Origin: a virus
Length of the DNA: 64,000 nucleotides
Virus record (IMG/VR): IMGVR_UViG_3300044675_001548
Location: 54,229-118,228 of that record
Reading direction: 5' to 3' (one strand)
In this document: piece after piece, positions 49,101-58,600 of the stretch
How positions within the stretch are numbered: the first letter of the stretch is position 1
Layout of the letters: the number at the start of each line of letters is the position of its first letter
The notes under the pieces: generated by a model
Seen by the model: only the letters and a program-made list of their open reading frames with translations
Told to the model about the DNA's origin: nothing
The model's database searches: none
Made by a program: the position numbers and the translations under genes

Positions 49101-49964
49101 TCTATCAAATCCTTTTAATGTCTTAAATATACCTGGTATTTTTCTTACATTATTTGCAGTAGTTGCTACTAGTGCTCCAGATCCACCCCCTAATGTAGCT
49201 CCTGTAAGTGCTGCGGCAGCAAGTTCTTCCATCAGTATTTCTGATACAATACCTGCAGTATATCCAAAAGACATTGCTGTATTATTAAAAAATCCAAACA
49301 AACCACCTTTAGAGGATTGCCCTATAGCCGCATATTCTTCATATAGTTTAGCATCATCTGCATCTACAGAAGTAAAATCACCCTGTAACATTTTCCCCAT
49401 ACTCTTAATACCTGATGTAAAACCAAGACCAGCAAGCGGCATAAATGAGTGTGTTATCATTCTGCTAAACTCATCAAACTTACTTGTTTGAGCCGTAAAC
49501 ACAGCTTCATTATCTTGAAAGGGTGTAAACCCAATTTTATCAAACTGCTCTTGACCTAAAGCATGATATTTTTTATAGTAAGCATTTCCAGCAGGTCCTG
49601 CATTATAGTTATAAGTTCCTCCATAAGTACCCTGAGAAGCAGCTCCAGACATTAGACCTTGTGCCATACTTAACTTAGCTCTACGTCTTTCATTAAAAGA
49701 CATATCTTTATTTGGTGCAGCTGGACCTGGAGGTGCACCAGTATATTTTTTAGTAAGTTGTTTTGGATAAGTTGTACCTCCTGTACGGGGTAGGGCATTA
49801 AAATATTGTGGTTGCTCAGGTTTAGGAAAGTTAATTTTAGGTTGTTCAATTCTATCACCTTCAAAAGGAGCTATTCCTTGTGTGTCTAATATTGGTAAAT
49901 CACCTCTACCATATTCCGGACCAAGTGGATCTAGTGAACTAAATGGTACATTATCTTCTGCCAT
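43161..49964 (-). CDS. Giant virion protein with PP2C phosphatase and PD-(D/E)XK nuclease domains
   Basis: This protein has 2267 residues. The N-terminal region (FDKIGFTPFQDNEAVF, SRMITHSFMPLAGLGF) is of a type I recognise from crAss-like virion proteins and contains hydrophobic stretches near residues 225-275 and 590. Long helical segments follow. Residues about 1540-1810 form a PP2C-type phosphatase: NQDAVFV, VADGMGG with D1570, HVGDAVFFV, LVLASDF and NDDASFISI with D1794-D1795. Residues about 1845-1990 form a PD-(D/E)XK nuclease-like domain: GEIDIII with E1912 and D1914, then IVDVKTG with D1928 and K1930. It is translationally coupled to the RNA polymerase gene. Confidence 0.85.
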   Translation of the reverse strand: MAEDNVPFSSLDPLGPEYGRGDLPILDTQGIAPFEGDRIEQPKINFPKPEQPQYFNALPRTGGTTYPKQLTKKYTGAPPGPAAPNKDMSFNERRRAKLSMAQGLMSGAASQGTYGGTYNYNAGPAGNAYYKKYHALGQEQFDKIGFTPFQDNEAVFTAQTSKFDEFSRMITHSFMPLAGLGFTSGIKSMGKMLQGDFTSVDADDAKLYEEYAAIGQSSKGGLFGFFNNTAMSFGYTAGIVSEILMEELAAAALTGATLGGGSGALVATTANNVRKIPGIFKTLKGFDRAVDGTKAMKASLKTLDDINNTRSFWSKVKSAADTPIGKFINPADNTFDAIESIVRNSDNLTGLARTTQAVGKTAGGLYRDVRGLNMALSEARLEGGFVQNDTYDKLYSDFYQETGRRPSNKEQELMYKQAKEAGITALGWNAAIIHASNKIMFPNILGPRGGINNFIRAKTRDILDLKAGKIIFENAGKKAAKETVKAGAQKGMKGSFRYVENSLMNSIKGLAKDPVRAIPKVLGYAKANFSEGIQENLQEVISETTKNYYVESYKDPALANFNYAKSLFNTSLAGQFTGKGLETFASGFVMGLFGAPLNQAIPLLSYGKARLFNNEKYQEYVDAKQKVGTQMVNNLNALGADPTEFFNSKITNFAAQHRANIITKNGNTKEVNDAKSESFINQLTTAFETNTLDFFKDHLSSFKQYTPEEFEEALGFEKGTGAEYQARIDDILKHADNMQTTYKNLNQKYPDQINLDDYKKGSDDYNRAAIYKSALAEGKKNAVFFKHTYDDTMSRMYDMANTLLAEKPLKNMSAAEMQSIFEPSRMKSEMEMLRYEVETLRQSGKADDAAKADKIETKISAMDNFLKALNYRSKHYAADPSKIKSDFIDTLTDEQKEQITEEELDELLDRELEAQNMVRRSNESDNKVDSLFERAYKDYLKAVAGVSDDTYFDEAAETAFEKILDYYNLEKESRDMAKYVNLLNNPGDFADLVERHFEWMKKLWENRKDYYKDQIQASMNAFADNALLNQLADENFYVSLDDFERWQQTGQVPDEFFNDQKNIVVREGTAEYDRFSAIFDAAFLARQAGVLDENLNYDEELKKELEELDAQKAQELDALPKVEVTTQLDPVEPSKGSKVTAKDIEDQVQNTEYIDITFKTKDGQDEISLYRSEDGTFNNVNTGALVDLKSMKLDIIDNKRYTQELKPDPEQAQEIENVYKNKKADVINKYAEKKTAQAEAEEETPAAKAETKKAEPAVYSATDDFSTLDKALQDQLQEAFIKNFPEAEEFDDEQFFNELRAFARTSGVARRIIDEYNKKSKLTAATEVTGVPEKLVIKLSGKEVDLTDQPESVIKKNRQLLMMQINNMQNKDKRTPDENLMLAEAKADKAKIDRYLKSRDTKEVSEKMQETINRLQLVFDAQSKLEKINEAYYVENQLMRRVTKAIEELGVTEYSYSDETKVLASVNQTLVKGKSVEDFITDLRTKRPGGFSEYTYNELKRELEKILPTLKGGKPKATKTSTIFQPTEAEIKEEDGVIFGAAGKMGKDSSRQNQDAVFVDNNKGVFIVADGMGGVNKVPFFQPHDAARLMINQFRGVKEKNPFDIIANAYKANNQVTTEEIFKLLQSNGFISDSVKFDNTSFSGLADPTIIAINGLLRILKDPESITDKDSWLTRAVGAVGVKAQRVSNNKYEIEHVGDAVFFVVDKNNNIRQAEGLSTSPFVDGFTWGVDSNGNTSAEPAKKISKYTVELKPGERLVLASDFIETKEAIQDFIKAGFGKSLNFDDFRKNHKNDDASFISIEYQDPSAQTSGDTSSLSDEIRNEVMAIVKEKTYEASRIAGNYIDNQIKNIFDPKIGKAVYDENSITRIAYNNLFGPEGIVTDLKAKFDRNEIAVYTKDIRVFDKDAGIAGEIDIIIVDRDGNVKIVDVKTGEASKWNNFQDKKKFGYQKQKDYILQQTAYANLLFNMTGLNASIGIFPIEITKDDETGKVLSAQSPKVASGLLPGSYEIPLDKSIYQKEIDSIIPRKGVAVESKESAEAANLESIPRQDADDAPSPAVKAQETLEEKPIGVGKGDPDMAAQLAMKIRLAKSKDSIKAAQASLNKAVKKLSAAEVVELSNQLQEKLDSLSEGVLKLNKENLKENDKLIVKTPIFIRGAKWAIYGNTLVITDVSDTGVTVRKARGKKTENLTFAQVNALTTLKDSLEDMKATTEKPLTKKEQDIVAKSKANIDEFVKDFNRLDAIEAEADSMSIEDLEERLFNQNICE

Positions 49965-49981
49965 AATTAATAATTTTATTC

Positions 49982-52900
49982 TCAGTAACCATCATAATAA
50001 CCATTGAATGCACGGATATTATCTTCTCTATTTGCATTTAAATAGTCTACTCCATTTTTAAGATACAGCTCAAGTTGTCTATCTTTTGGTGAGAAACTAT
50101 CATAAGCTATGTCCTGATATACTTTTTTGTCAATGGGATTATACGTATCTATTGTGGTAGTTGTTATATACTTTGATGTACCAGTGGTACCTTTATCAAT
50201 TCTAAATGTACCACCATCCGGAACTGATTCCTCATAATAACCTCTGTAATCTACAATATTTTCTAGTGGTGTTTTATAAACACTATTCATTAACGGATTA
50301 CCAAAGGCATCTGAAGAGGATATAACAGATAATCCATTTTGTATAATAGCATTATACTCATCATTGGTTAACAAATTATTTGTATTATCCTTATCTGTAG
50401 CTTTAAACTGTTTAAGCCACTCAGCATCAGGCATAATTATCATAGCAGATTTATTATAATCTCCACCTGCCATTGGTAACGCAGCAAGTGTAAATGGTTT
50501 TAAATCATTATCTGGTAATGAAGATTGACTTATAAGAGCCTGAAGAATTGCTTGACCTTTTCTAGTTTGTGCAACTGCTACATCTAGATCTTCCATTGCT
50601 GTTTTTTCTGTTCCAGTTATACCTTCAGTATTACCAAACAAAATAGCATTTTCTTTACCGTCAAATGATGCCATGTTACGGAAATCATTTGTGAACCCAT
50701 GCCATGAATTAAATCCCTTAGTGCCAGGTGCTTGAGGTAATACCTGTATTCCTGTGCCTGTAGCAGCAAATCCTGTCCCCCCTTCATTAAGTACTCTGAA
50801 AGTAGGCATGTCAGCTAAATTATTATTTTTATACCAATCAGAACTTGTTGCATTCTTAAATATTTTATCATATCTGCTTTCAAGTTGTTCCTTTAAAAGA
50901 ACATATGCTTGGTCTTTTGTATCTCCACCTAGACCAGCAATACCTCTCACATATGGGCTATACTTAGCTATTTTTTCTCCAACCCATGTAGTAGGTGCTT
51001 CATTTCGGAATAAACCATTCCAATATTTAAGTGTCTCAGCATCCATACTATTTCTTCCACCTGTAGTATAGAACATAAAAGCATCACCAACAGCCTCAAA
51101 AAAGTTTTTATTTGATTCTGGCTGAATTTGCTCACCATATATAGCTTTAGATGCAACTTGTCTAAGTTCTTCTTTGCTTAGAAGATTGTTATCTTTATCA
51201 AACATCATCTTAGCTATTGGTCCTATTTCAGGATCACTTTCCATAGCTAGCCTAGTTTGATATTTAAAATCTTCTATATCATGATTTACATATGCAGAAA
51301 ACTTTGCTGGACGTAATGTTTCATTAATAAAGTTTGGTGCTGTTTCAGCAATAAAGGGAATATCATAATTGTCCTTTATTGTTTCTTCAAGTTTAGCGGT
51401 GACATAATCATAATAGTTTCTTGTATCAACATATTTTTTACCTGTCTTATCTGTTGCTATAGAATTTCTTCCTACAGGTATAAATGTTTTTTCTAGATTA
51501 TATATATCTTGGGCTGTTAGTTTATCAAGGTTCTCAAGAGTTACTCTTGGTGCTCTTGTTACTCTTTTTTCATCATCAAAATCTACATAATCATCCACTC
51601 TATAATCAGGACTAGTACCATCACTTTCAGTAACACTAGCAAATCTAGATGATGCTTTTCTTGTTGGTTGCCCTGTTTTAGGATTTATTTGGCCAAAATC
51701 TCCTGGATTTAAGATCTCATCAATTTCCTCTTCAGAAAGAGCCTTACTATCAAATGCTTTTTTTAACCATACACTAAATTGACCATTAGTTGCCTGGAAC
51801 TCTTGTGTTTTTCTTTTCTGAGCATTATTTAAAAGATCTGCAGGATTTAATTCATCTGTAGAATTTGTTATTGATTTCCATTCAAATGCCTCATTCTCAT
51901 TTGGTACAATGTCAACTATGGGATTACCATACTGATCAGTTGCCATTTTACCTGTTTTTGGATTTATTCTTGGTTGTGATTTTAAATAACCTTTTTTAAG
52001 ACCTTCAGAAGTTTTTAATGTTTCAAGTTCACCAGCATTTCTTATTCTAGCTGCATCAGTTGCACCTTTTGCTTTTATACTAGCAGCTCTTGTACTGTAT
52101 GAACCTCTAGTATGAATTTGTTGCATAGCTTGAGCATGTTTAACTTCAAGCACTTTGTATGGATTTTCTTTAATACTTGTCTTAGCATCTTTATATGCAA
52201 ATATTTCTGCAGCTTCATTAAGATCTTTAGACATAAGCATGCTTGCCATACCTGCATCAACCTTCCATCTCAGTGAGTTTACATCACCATAAGGATTAAT
52301 AAATCCTGTAGAAGTTGAAGGTGTGCTGGATGAAGTTTGACTAAATTCATTATTTTGTTTCTCAACTCTCTCAAGAATCTTATCATTAATTTCTTTAGCT
52401 TGTTTGTATTCATTTAATAGTTTCTCTGCAGATGGTGCAGCTTTTTTATCAGCAATAGATTTTTCTATTTCCTTTATCTTATCAGCATAGGATGTACTTC
52501 TGTTTTGAACAGCTTTATATCTTTGAGCATTTTGATCTTTGAGTATGTTAAAGCTATCTTCAAGGTATTTCATCTCTGCTGCATTTTGATCTCCATTAAA
52601 CTGTGCTGCATTTGAAGCCGCATAGTCTTTACGGTTTACATAAGCTTGAGTTTTATACACAGCTTGTACTTGTGGATCAGAGCCTAGTCTTGCTTCAAAT
52701 AATTTACTAAGTGGCTCTCTTAATTTTTCACCATTTTTTTGTGTAATAATCCATTTTTCATCCGGACTAAAGTCTACTGACTCAATTGAGAGACCAGCAT
52801 CCTTAGCAATCTTTTGAGCTAACTCAATAGAGTTTACATAAGGTGTATATGCTACATTTTGGAATCCCATTGCAGTACCATCATCAGCTTTTTTAAACTC

Positions 52901-53350
52901 ATCTCTTTTATACTGCATTTCTCTAAGTCCTGTATCCCAGAATTGCTTTCTTCTTTCTGCATCTGCTGAACCTTGTAAGGCTTCGGCTCTTCCTACTTGC
53001 GCATTGTAGGTCTTGGTCCAAGCCATATCTTTCATTAGATTCTTATCTTCATAGAAAGGTTTAAATACTTGTGTAGCCTGGTTTACATTTTGCTCTAAAG
53101 ACAAATCAAGTTGTGATACTCTCTTTAAATTAAACTCCATGTTCTTTAAAAGCTCATCTTTCTTTTTTATATTTCCATCTCTTGTAAGGTCAGCATAAAA
53201 ATACTGTCCATACATTTTATTAAGTGACTTCCAGTTACTGTCATACTGACTTTGTTTAGTCTGTAGAACATTTGCATAGAAATTTAAATCAGGCTGAAAG
53301 GGTTGAAACTCCGGTATATAATCAGTGACTCCCTGTAGATATGTTGCCAT
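49982..53350 (-). CDS. Conserved crAss-like virion (cargo-type) protein
   Basis: This 1122-aa protein begins MATYLQGVTDYIPEFQPFQP and contains QSQYDSNWKSLNKMYGQYFY and EDKNLMKDMAWTKTYNAQVG, a strongly conserved N-terminal block that I recognise from the structural/ejection region of crAss-like phages. The rest is largely helical and charged with no catalytic motif. It is probably an internal virion protein injected with the DNA. The neighbours are low-complexity virion proteins upstream and the RNA polymerase giants downstream. Confidence 0.75.
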   Translation of the reverse strand: MATYLQGVTDYIPEFQPFQPDLNFYANVLQTKQSQYDSNWKSLNKMYGQYFYADLTRDGNIKKKDELLKNMEFNLKRVSQLDLSLEQNVNQATQVFKPFYEDKNLMKDMAWTKTYNAQVGRAEALQGSADAERRKQFWDTGLREMQYKRDEFKKADDGTAMGFQNVAYTPYVNSIELAQKIAKDAGLSIESVDFSPDEKWIITQKNGEKLREPLSKLFEARLGSDPQVQAVYKTQAYVNRKDYAASNAAQFNGDQNAAEMKYLEDSFNILKDQNAQRYKAVQNRSTSYADKIKEIEKSIADKKAAPSAEKLLNEYKQAKEINDKILERVEKQNNEFSQTSSSTPSTSTGFINPYGDVNSLRWKVDAGMASMLMSKDLNEAAEIFAYKDAKTSIKENPYKVLEVKHAQAMQQIHTRGSYSTRAASIKAKGATDAARIRNAGELETLKTSEGLKKGYLKSQPRINPKTGKMATDQYGNPIVDIVPNENEAFEWKSITNSTDELNPADLLNNAQKRKTQEFQATNGQFSVWLKKAFDSKALSEEEIDEILNPGDFGQINPKTGQPTRKASSRFASVTESDGTSPDYRVDDYVDFDDEKRVTRAPRVTLENLDKLTAQDIYNLEKTFIPVGRNSIATDKTGKKYVDTRNYYDYVTAKLEETIKDNYDIPFIAETAPNFINETLRPAKFSAYVNHDIEDFKYQTRLAMESDPEIGPIAKMMFDKDNNLLSKEELRQVASKAIYGEQIQPESNKNFFEAVGDAFMFYTTGGRNSMDAETLKYWNGLFRNEAPTTWVGEKIAKYSPYVRGIAGLGGDTKDQAYVLLKEQLESRYDKIFKNATSSDWYKNNNLADMPTFRVLNEGGTGFAATGTGIQVLPQAPGTKGFNSWHGFTNDFRNMASFDGKENAILFGNTEGITGTEKTAMEDLDVAVAQTRKGQAILQALISQSSLPDNDLKPFTLAALPMAGGDYNKSAMIIMPDAEWLKQFKATDKDNTNNLLTNDEYNAIIQNGLSVISSSDAFGNPLMNSVYKTPLENIVDYRGYYEESVPDGGTFRIDKGTTGTSKYITTTTIDTYNPIDKKVYQDIAYDSFSPKDRQLELYLKNGVDYLNANREDNIRAFNGYYDGY

Positions 53351-53409
53351 AGTAATTTATCTTTGTGTAAAACTATTAAAATTTTATAAGTTTAATAAAC
53401 CTGAGAAGT

Positions 53410-55680
53410 TTACATAATAAAAGGGAAGATTGTATCTGCATAGACATAACCTCCATTTTTTAAGTAACCTACATAACCTCCTCTTTGTAAATTATCACTG
53501 CCAGCACCTCTCATACGTGCAGATACCATTCTACCAATTATATCTTTATCAATCCCTGCTGCTTCTAAACTTTGTACATATTTTATATCATCTGCATCTT
53601 TAGTTGGATTAAGAGTTTTTTCTGTTGGTCTATAACTTACAAACCCACCAGTAGAAGGATCAACTTGATAGTTAGGTGTTAATTGGTTCTGCGCATCTGT
53701 TTGTGCTCTGTTAGTAACAGCAGTATTGTACTGTTGTCTAAGATTGTTCATAGCTTGTCTCTTAGAGTTGTCAAACTGTTGATTAGCAATAACATTCTTA
53801 TCATACAAATCATTAGCAATTTGCTGGTTCATCAACTGTTCTTGGTTTCTAATTCCAACTTGTTGACCTTCAAATTGATTTGCTATACCAACATTTTGGT
53901 TGTTTATGTTAGATAGTGTATTTGCTGCTTGTGCTGCAGCTGATCCTTGTATGTTAGCTAGTCTTGCACCCATTTGTTGAGCACTACCTGCAAAGGCATT
54001 AGATGCTTGAGCAGCAATATTAGCTTGTTCAGATTGTGCTGCTAACTCTCTTGTAGGATCTAAGAATGTAGGTCTAGGTTCTTCAAGATCAACTTGAGCG
54101 GCCCACGGCATGTATTTGTTTATACTTGCCATATCACCAAATGCACCCATAGTATTTACAGTATCTTGTAACCACCATGGAGCATAACCATCCTCCATTA
54201 CAGGTTCTTGATAGTATTCATCTTCTACTTCTTCTTCAACTTCCTTTGATGGACAAGGAGGACATGTGCCATCAGCATTCTTAGGCATCGGTTCTGACTT
54301 AGTACCATCTTCATATTCACAAATACATTCCTGCTCATTAACAGGTGTTCCTTCTATCTTTACTATATCAACTTTTTCTTCAATGTTTTGACATGCTTGT
54401 AATTGTTTTCTTATGTCTTCAATTCCTTTATAACCGGCATCAAAGAACTTATTTATTTTACCTGTTTCATCTGGTACACCATTAATAACTTCATCAACTG
54501 TGTAACCTTTAAGATCACCGTTCTTCATTCTACCACACACACCAGACACATATGCAGATAAGTTAAAATTAGCAGTGTTACCTTTACCTGTTGTTGAACT
54601 TTTAATTGCTTTACCACCAGAAACATCACCTGTCCCATAATAACCACCACCTAAATCCTCATATCCTGAGGGTGCTGTTTTTACAGTTTTTACTCCTTCT
54701 TTTGGTATTCTTGTTTTTAATTCATCTTTAGTATATTTTCTACCTGTTGTTTTTACCTCATCACCGGGTCCGTACTTCTTTAATGCACCACCATAAGCCA
54801 TTTGATTAGGGTCACTATAGAATGGCATTCCATAACCACCCATTTCCATACCATAGGCTGCCATAGGATATCCTCCATATTGCATTGGTGGTTGCATCAT
54901 TGCTTGGTCTGGTGCTCCTTGTTCTGGCATTGGTTCACCTTGTGGCATAGCTACGGGAGATCCATCAGGCATAGTTTGAGGAGCTTCATTTTCTTCAGCC
55001 ATCATTTCTTCACCTTCTGCTTCTAATCCAGCTTCTGTAGCCTCTTCTTCCTCTTCTTGAGGTGGTACAAAGTCTGCTTCAGAAAGACCATTAGCTTCCA
55101 TGAATGGTTTAGCTACAGCAGGAACACCTTGAGGGAATCCTTTCTTAGCCTCTTGTGCTAATGCTAATGCTCCTAACTTCATGTTATAATTACGGATCAT
55201 TATCTCTGCAGTCTTTCTATCTATTGCATCTGAGTTGGGGTCCTGTAATATCTCTCTATACTTCTGTATGTCATATTGTTTAGAAAGTTGAGCTGGAGTA
55301 TATGCGGTTTTACCTTTTACAGCTTTACCAAACTTAGCTAGTAATGCTGGGTCCTTTATCTTCATTTCTCTAAAGTCACTGTAGATAAAACTATCATCCG
55401 GCAGATTTAATGGAACACCACCTTGAGCATGTCTTGGTCCTTTAATAGTGTAGAATGCAGGTATATTACCTGTATTCATCATCACTGTTTCATTACCTTC
55501 TGCTTCAAGATTAGCCTCTTCTCTTGGCACCTTCTTGAGTGTTCTATTCATCTTTATATCAGGAATACCAATATATGAATCATAGTCTGCACCACCCATT
55601 GCAGGCACATCATTAGCTAAAGCTCCACGTACTTGATAACCTGTTCTGGCTTTTGGTACTTTTTTAATTCTTACTTTCAT
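53410..55680 (-). CDS. Conserved crAss-like virion protein, Pro/Met/Gly-rich with Cys cluster
   Basis: This protein has 756 residues. The basic start MKVRIKKVPKARTGYQ and the region TGNIPAFYTIKGPRHAQGG are of a type found in crAss-like structural operons. Residues about 205-300 are acidic then Met/Pro/Gln/Gly-rich and probably disordered. A cysteine cluster (CIC at 452-454, CPPC at 473-476) could bind zinc. The last part is an Ala/Gln/Asn-rich helical repeat-like region (about 575-700). It ends with GGYVGYLKNGGYV-type residues. It is likely a virion-associated protein; the precise role is unknown. Confidence 0.65.
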   Translation of the reverse strand: MKVRIKKVPKARTGYQVRGALANDVPAMGGADYDSYIGIPDIKMNRTLKKVPREEANLEAEGNETVMMNTGNIPAFYTIKGPRHAQGGVPLNLPDDSFIYSDFREMKIKDPALLAKFGKAVKGKTAYTPAQLSKQYDIQKYREILQDPNSDAIDRKTAEIMIRNYNMKLGALALAQEAKKGFPQGVPAVAKPFMEANGLSEADFVPPQEEEEEATEAGLEAEGEEMMAEENEAPQTMPDGSPVAMPQGEPMPEQGAPDQAMMQPPMQYGGYPMAAYGMEMGGYGMPFYSDPNQMAYGGALKKYGPGDEVKTTGRKYTKDELKTRIPKEGVKTVKTAPSGYEDLGGGYYGTGDVSGGKAIKSSTTGKGNTANFNLSAYVSGVCGRMKNGDLKGYTVDEVINGVPDETGKINKFFDAGYKGIEDIRKQLQACQNIEEKVDIVKIEGTPVNEQECICEYEDGTKSEPMPKNADGTCPPCPSKEVEEEVEDEYYQEPVMEDGYAPWWLQDTVNTMGAFGDMASINKYMPWAAQVDLEEPRPTFLDPTRELAAQSEQANIAAQASNAFAGSAQQMGARLANIQGSAAAQAANTLSNINNQNVGIANQFEGQQVGIRNQEQLMNQQIANDLYDKNVIANQQFDNSKRQAMNNLRQQYNTAVTNRAQTDAQNQLTPNYQVDPSTGGFVSYRPTEKTLNPTKDADDIKYVQSLEAAGIDKDIIGRMVSARMRGAGSDNLQRGGYVGYLKNGGYVYADTIFPFIM

Positions 55681-55685
55681 TATAT

Positions 55686-58600
55686 TTAACTTATAATTTC
55701 TACTTCACCACCATTTGCTAGGAATTCTTCCAGTTCTTCCGGAGTCATATCTACTACATCACCTTCTGCAAAACCACCCTCTTGCATGAAACCACCTAAC
55801 TGTTTAGATCTACTGTTCCATATCTGACCTTGTTCATTAGGTCTGTATAAACCAGTATTAGTATCATAGTCTCCACGGTCTCTACTAGGATCAGAAGCAT
55901 AAAGATTATCTGAAGTAAACTTGTCATAGAAGTCTTTGTTCTGTCTTCTCTGATCTCTTTTCTCAAGCCTATCAAATAAACCTCTGGCAAGAGCATTACC
56001 AGAGTTTAGCATAGCCTGTGCATCAAGTTCATAAGTATCTTTATTTTTAAAGTCTATTGCAAAAGAATCTTCTTCAATTCTTCTTCTAGCTTCATCTGGT
56101 GACATTACAATCTCATTGCCTGATTCATCCATAGTAGATGTACTACCTGCAGGAGCAGCACTAAAGTCATCACCCTCACCATAACCTTCATAGTAATTTA
56201 GTGTAGATTTTAGTTGTTGATTTTCATCTTTTTTAGGTTCACCAAATCCTGGTATAACAAGTTTACCAGCATCATCATAACGGAGAAAAGGGTTCACTGG
56301 GTTATTTGTATTTGATACAGGGCTTTCTGTTCCTGTTGAAGTCCTAGTAACTTCATCACCATAAACAAACTTGCTTAGTGCACCACCATATTGTTTACCT
56401 ATAATACCACGCATCCAATCAGGTACAAATTCCATTGCAGAATCTTGCTTTTGTTTTTTACTTCTAGGTTTTGCAATCTGATCTATTTTTCCTTGCATTG
56501 TATTATAGAACTTATCATAACCTTCTACTTTTAGATAGTTATCAAAGTCACCATAATTTTTTCTCTGTGCTGGTGACATGTTTTGCCACCTTGTATCAAT
56601 AGCATATAGTGTTTTTTGTCCAGCAGGAGAATCTTTTAATGTTTCAAGTTGATTTTTGTTTTTGTTTATTACACCTTTAATATCCCAGTCATCAGTCCAG
56701 TTACCAGCCTGATTACCTTGTCTATCAGAATTAAATGCTTGTTCTTTAAGTGCACCAGCATCTCTAGATTGTTTAGATCCTTGACTTCCAGAACCAGATG
56801 AGGCTTGTTGTTGCTGTTGTCTTATAGCAGCTTGCTGTTGATCATATTGTTGTTTAGCAGCAATCTCTCTATTTCTTACAGAACCTTCACTCATACCATC
56901 CATAGTTCCCGGAAGATATTGCTCATCATTAGATGCAAATCCTTCAAAGGCATCTGTATATTGTGGAAAACTATTTAGAAGCATATCTTCATAATTAGCT
57001 CCTTCTAATTGGCTTGCTGGTAGTGTTGGTGCATTGATATTATCAGTATAAGCTAACTTATAAAGATCTTCACTAGGTTTTCTAGTATTTGGAATTGCTT
57101 GATCTCTATTGCTGAATATATTTGATTCAGTTAATCTAGCACTACGTGGTTGAAAGTCAACAGGTTCAGATCTTCTATTTTTCTCATAGTAATCCATAGC
57201 TGCTTTTTCTCTGTCAGATAATTGGTAATCTTCTCCAGTTGCAATTTCAGGAGTTGCACCAAAGTTAGGATTTGCTGCAGGAGCACCAGAACTTCCCATA
57301 AACATAGGGTTTCTTTGCATTGATTGTTGATTCATGATCTCTTCTTCAGCATCAGCTGTTAAGTTATCTCTTTCAACTGCAGCTGCATCTTTTCCTACAA
57401 CTTCATTTCTTTGACGTATTAGTTCTTCAAGCTTGCTGTCTATCTGACCTTTTGTAGGGTTTTGTTTTAATAGTTCATTGAACTCAGCATCAGCTCCTTC
57501 ACCAAGTACCTCTGTAATATCACTCATAACATCACCCCATTCTCCTTGAACATAGTTATTTGCAGAATCAGGGGAATCATAAGTTGTAGTAGATTCTTCA
57601 AAGTCTGAAGGTCCTTCTTCATTTCCACCACCCATACCAATACCAAATGGATCATCCTGTACTCCTTCAACTTCAGAGAAGTTTCTTATAACACCTTTGT
57701 TAGCTTCAGTAGCCGCATCTCTTGCAGCAATTTCTTCAGCAGAAGGTCCATAAGCAGTTTCTTCAGTTTCAGCTTCAGGATCAGGTAATGAGTCAACCCA
57801 TTCTTGACTCTTCATATTTCTTTTCTCTTGTCTTTTTTCTTTTGCACTCATTTTATCCCATTCTGCATCTGAATATCCAAAGAAGTCTTTTGGATCTTTT
57901 GCTGATTTATTTGCAGTTGCTCCTGAAGCAGAATCTGAATAATCAGCTGATGATGCTGAAGAAGGTTGACTACCAGGTTTAGCACCGCTTGTCTCTTCTA
58001 AGAATTTAGCAAGCTTAGGATCTACATTGTAGTTACTAAAGTGCATAGTATATTTCTTAGGTCTACCGGATAACCAGCCTGATTTTCTTACATCAATTTT
58101 TGTAAGATTAGTGTTGGGTCCAAAACCTCCAGCAAAAGCTCCACCAGTTCTTGGATCATAAGGCATACCTTGTTGTTGAGACCATGTACCCACTCTTCTT
58201 ACAGTGTTAGCTGGGAAGTATCTACCAAAAGCATTTGGTCTATAACCACCTCTTACATATCCACCATAAGGATCATATCCTCCACCACCACCTGAAGACT
58301 GATTTTCTTTTGTATAATCATCTTGCCATTTCTTTTTTTCATCAGCTAGTCTCTTATCATAATCTTCTTTAGATGTAATAGCTTGGAACTCTGGTTTTTT
58401 AGCCTCTTCTTTTTTCTCTTCTTTTTTCTCTTCAACTATTCTTTTAGTTTGTAAATTATCAGGAACACCATCACCATCTTTGTCCCAGTCCTTTACTTCT
58501 CCCTTTTTTTCATATTTTACTAAACCACCTTTAGCAAAGAATGGACTACCTGTATTTCTAGAGTCTGTATAGTCTAGGTCTTGTTGTGTGGTAACATCAT

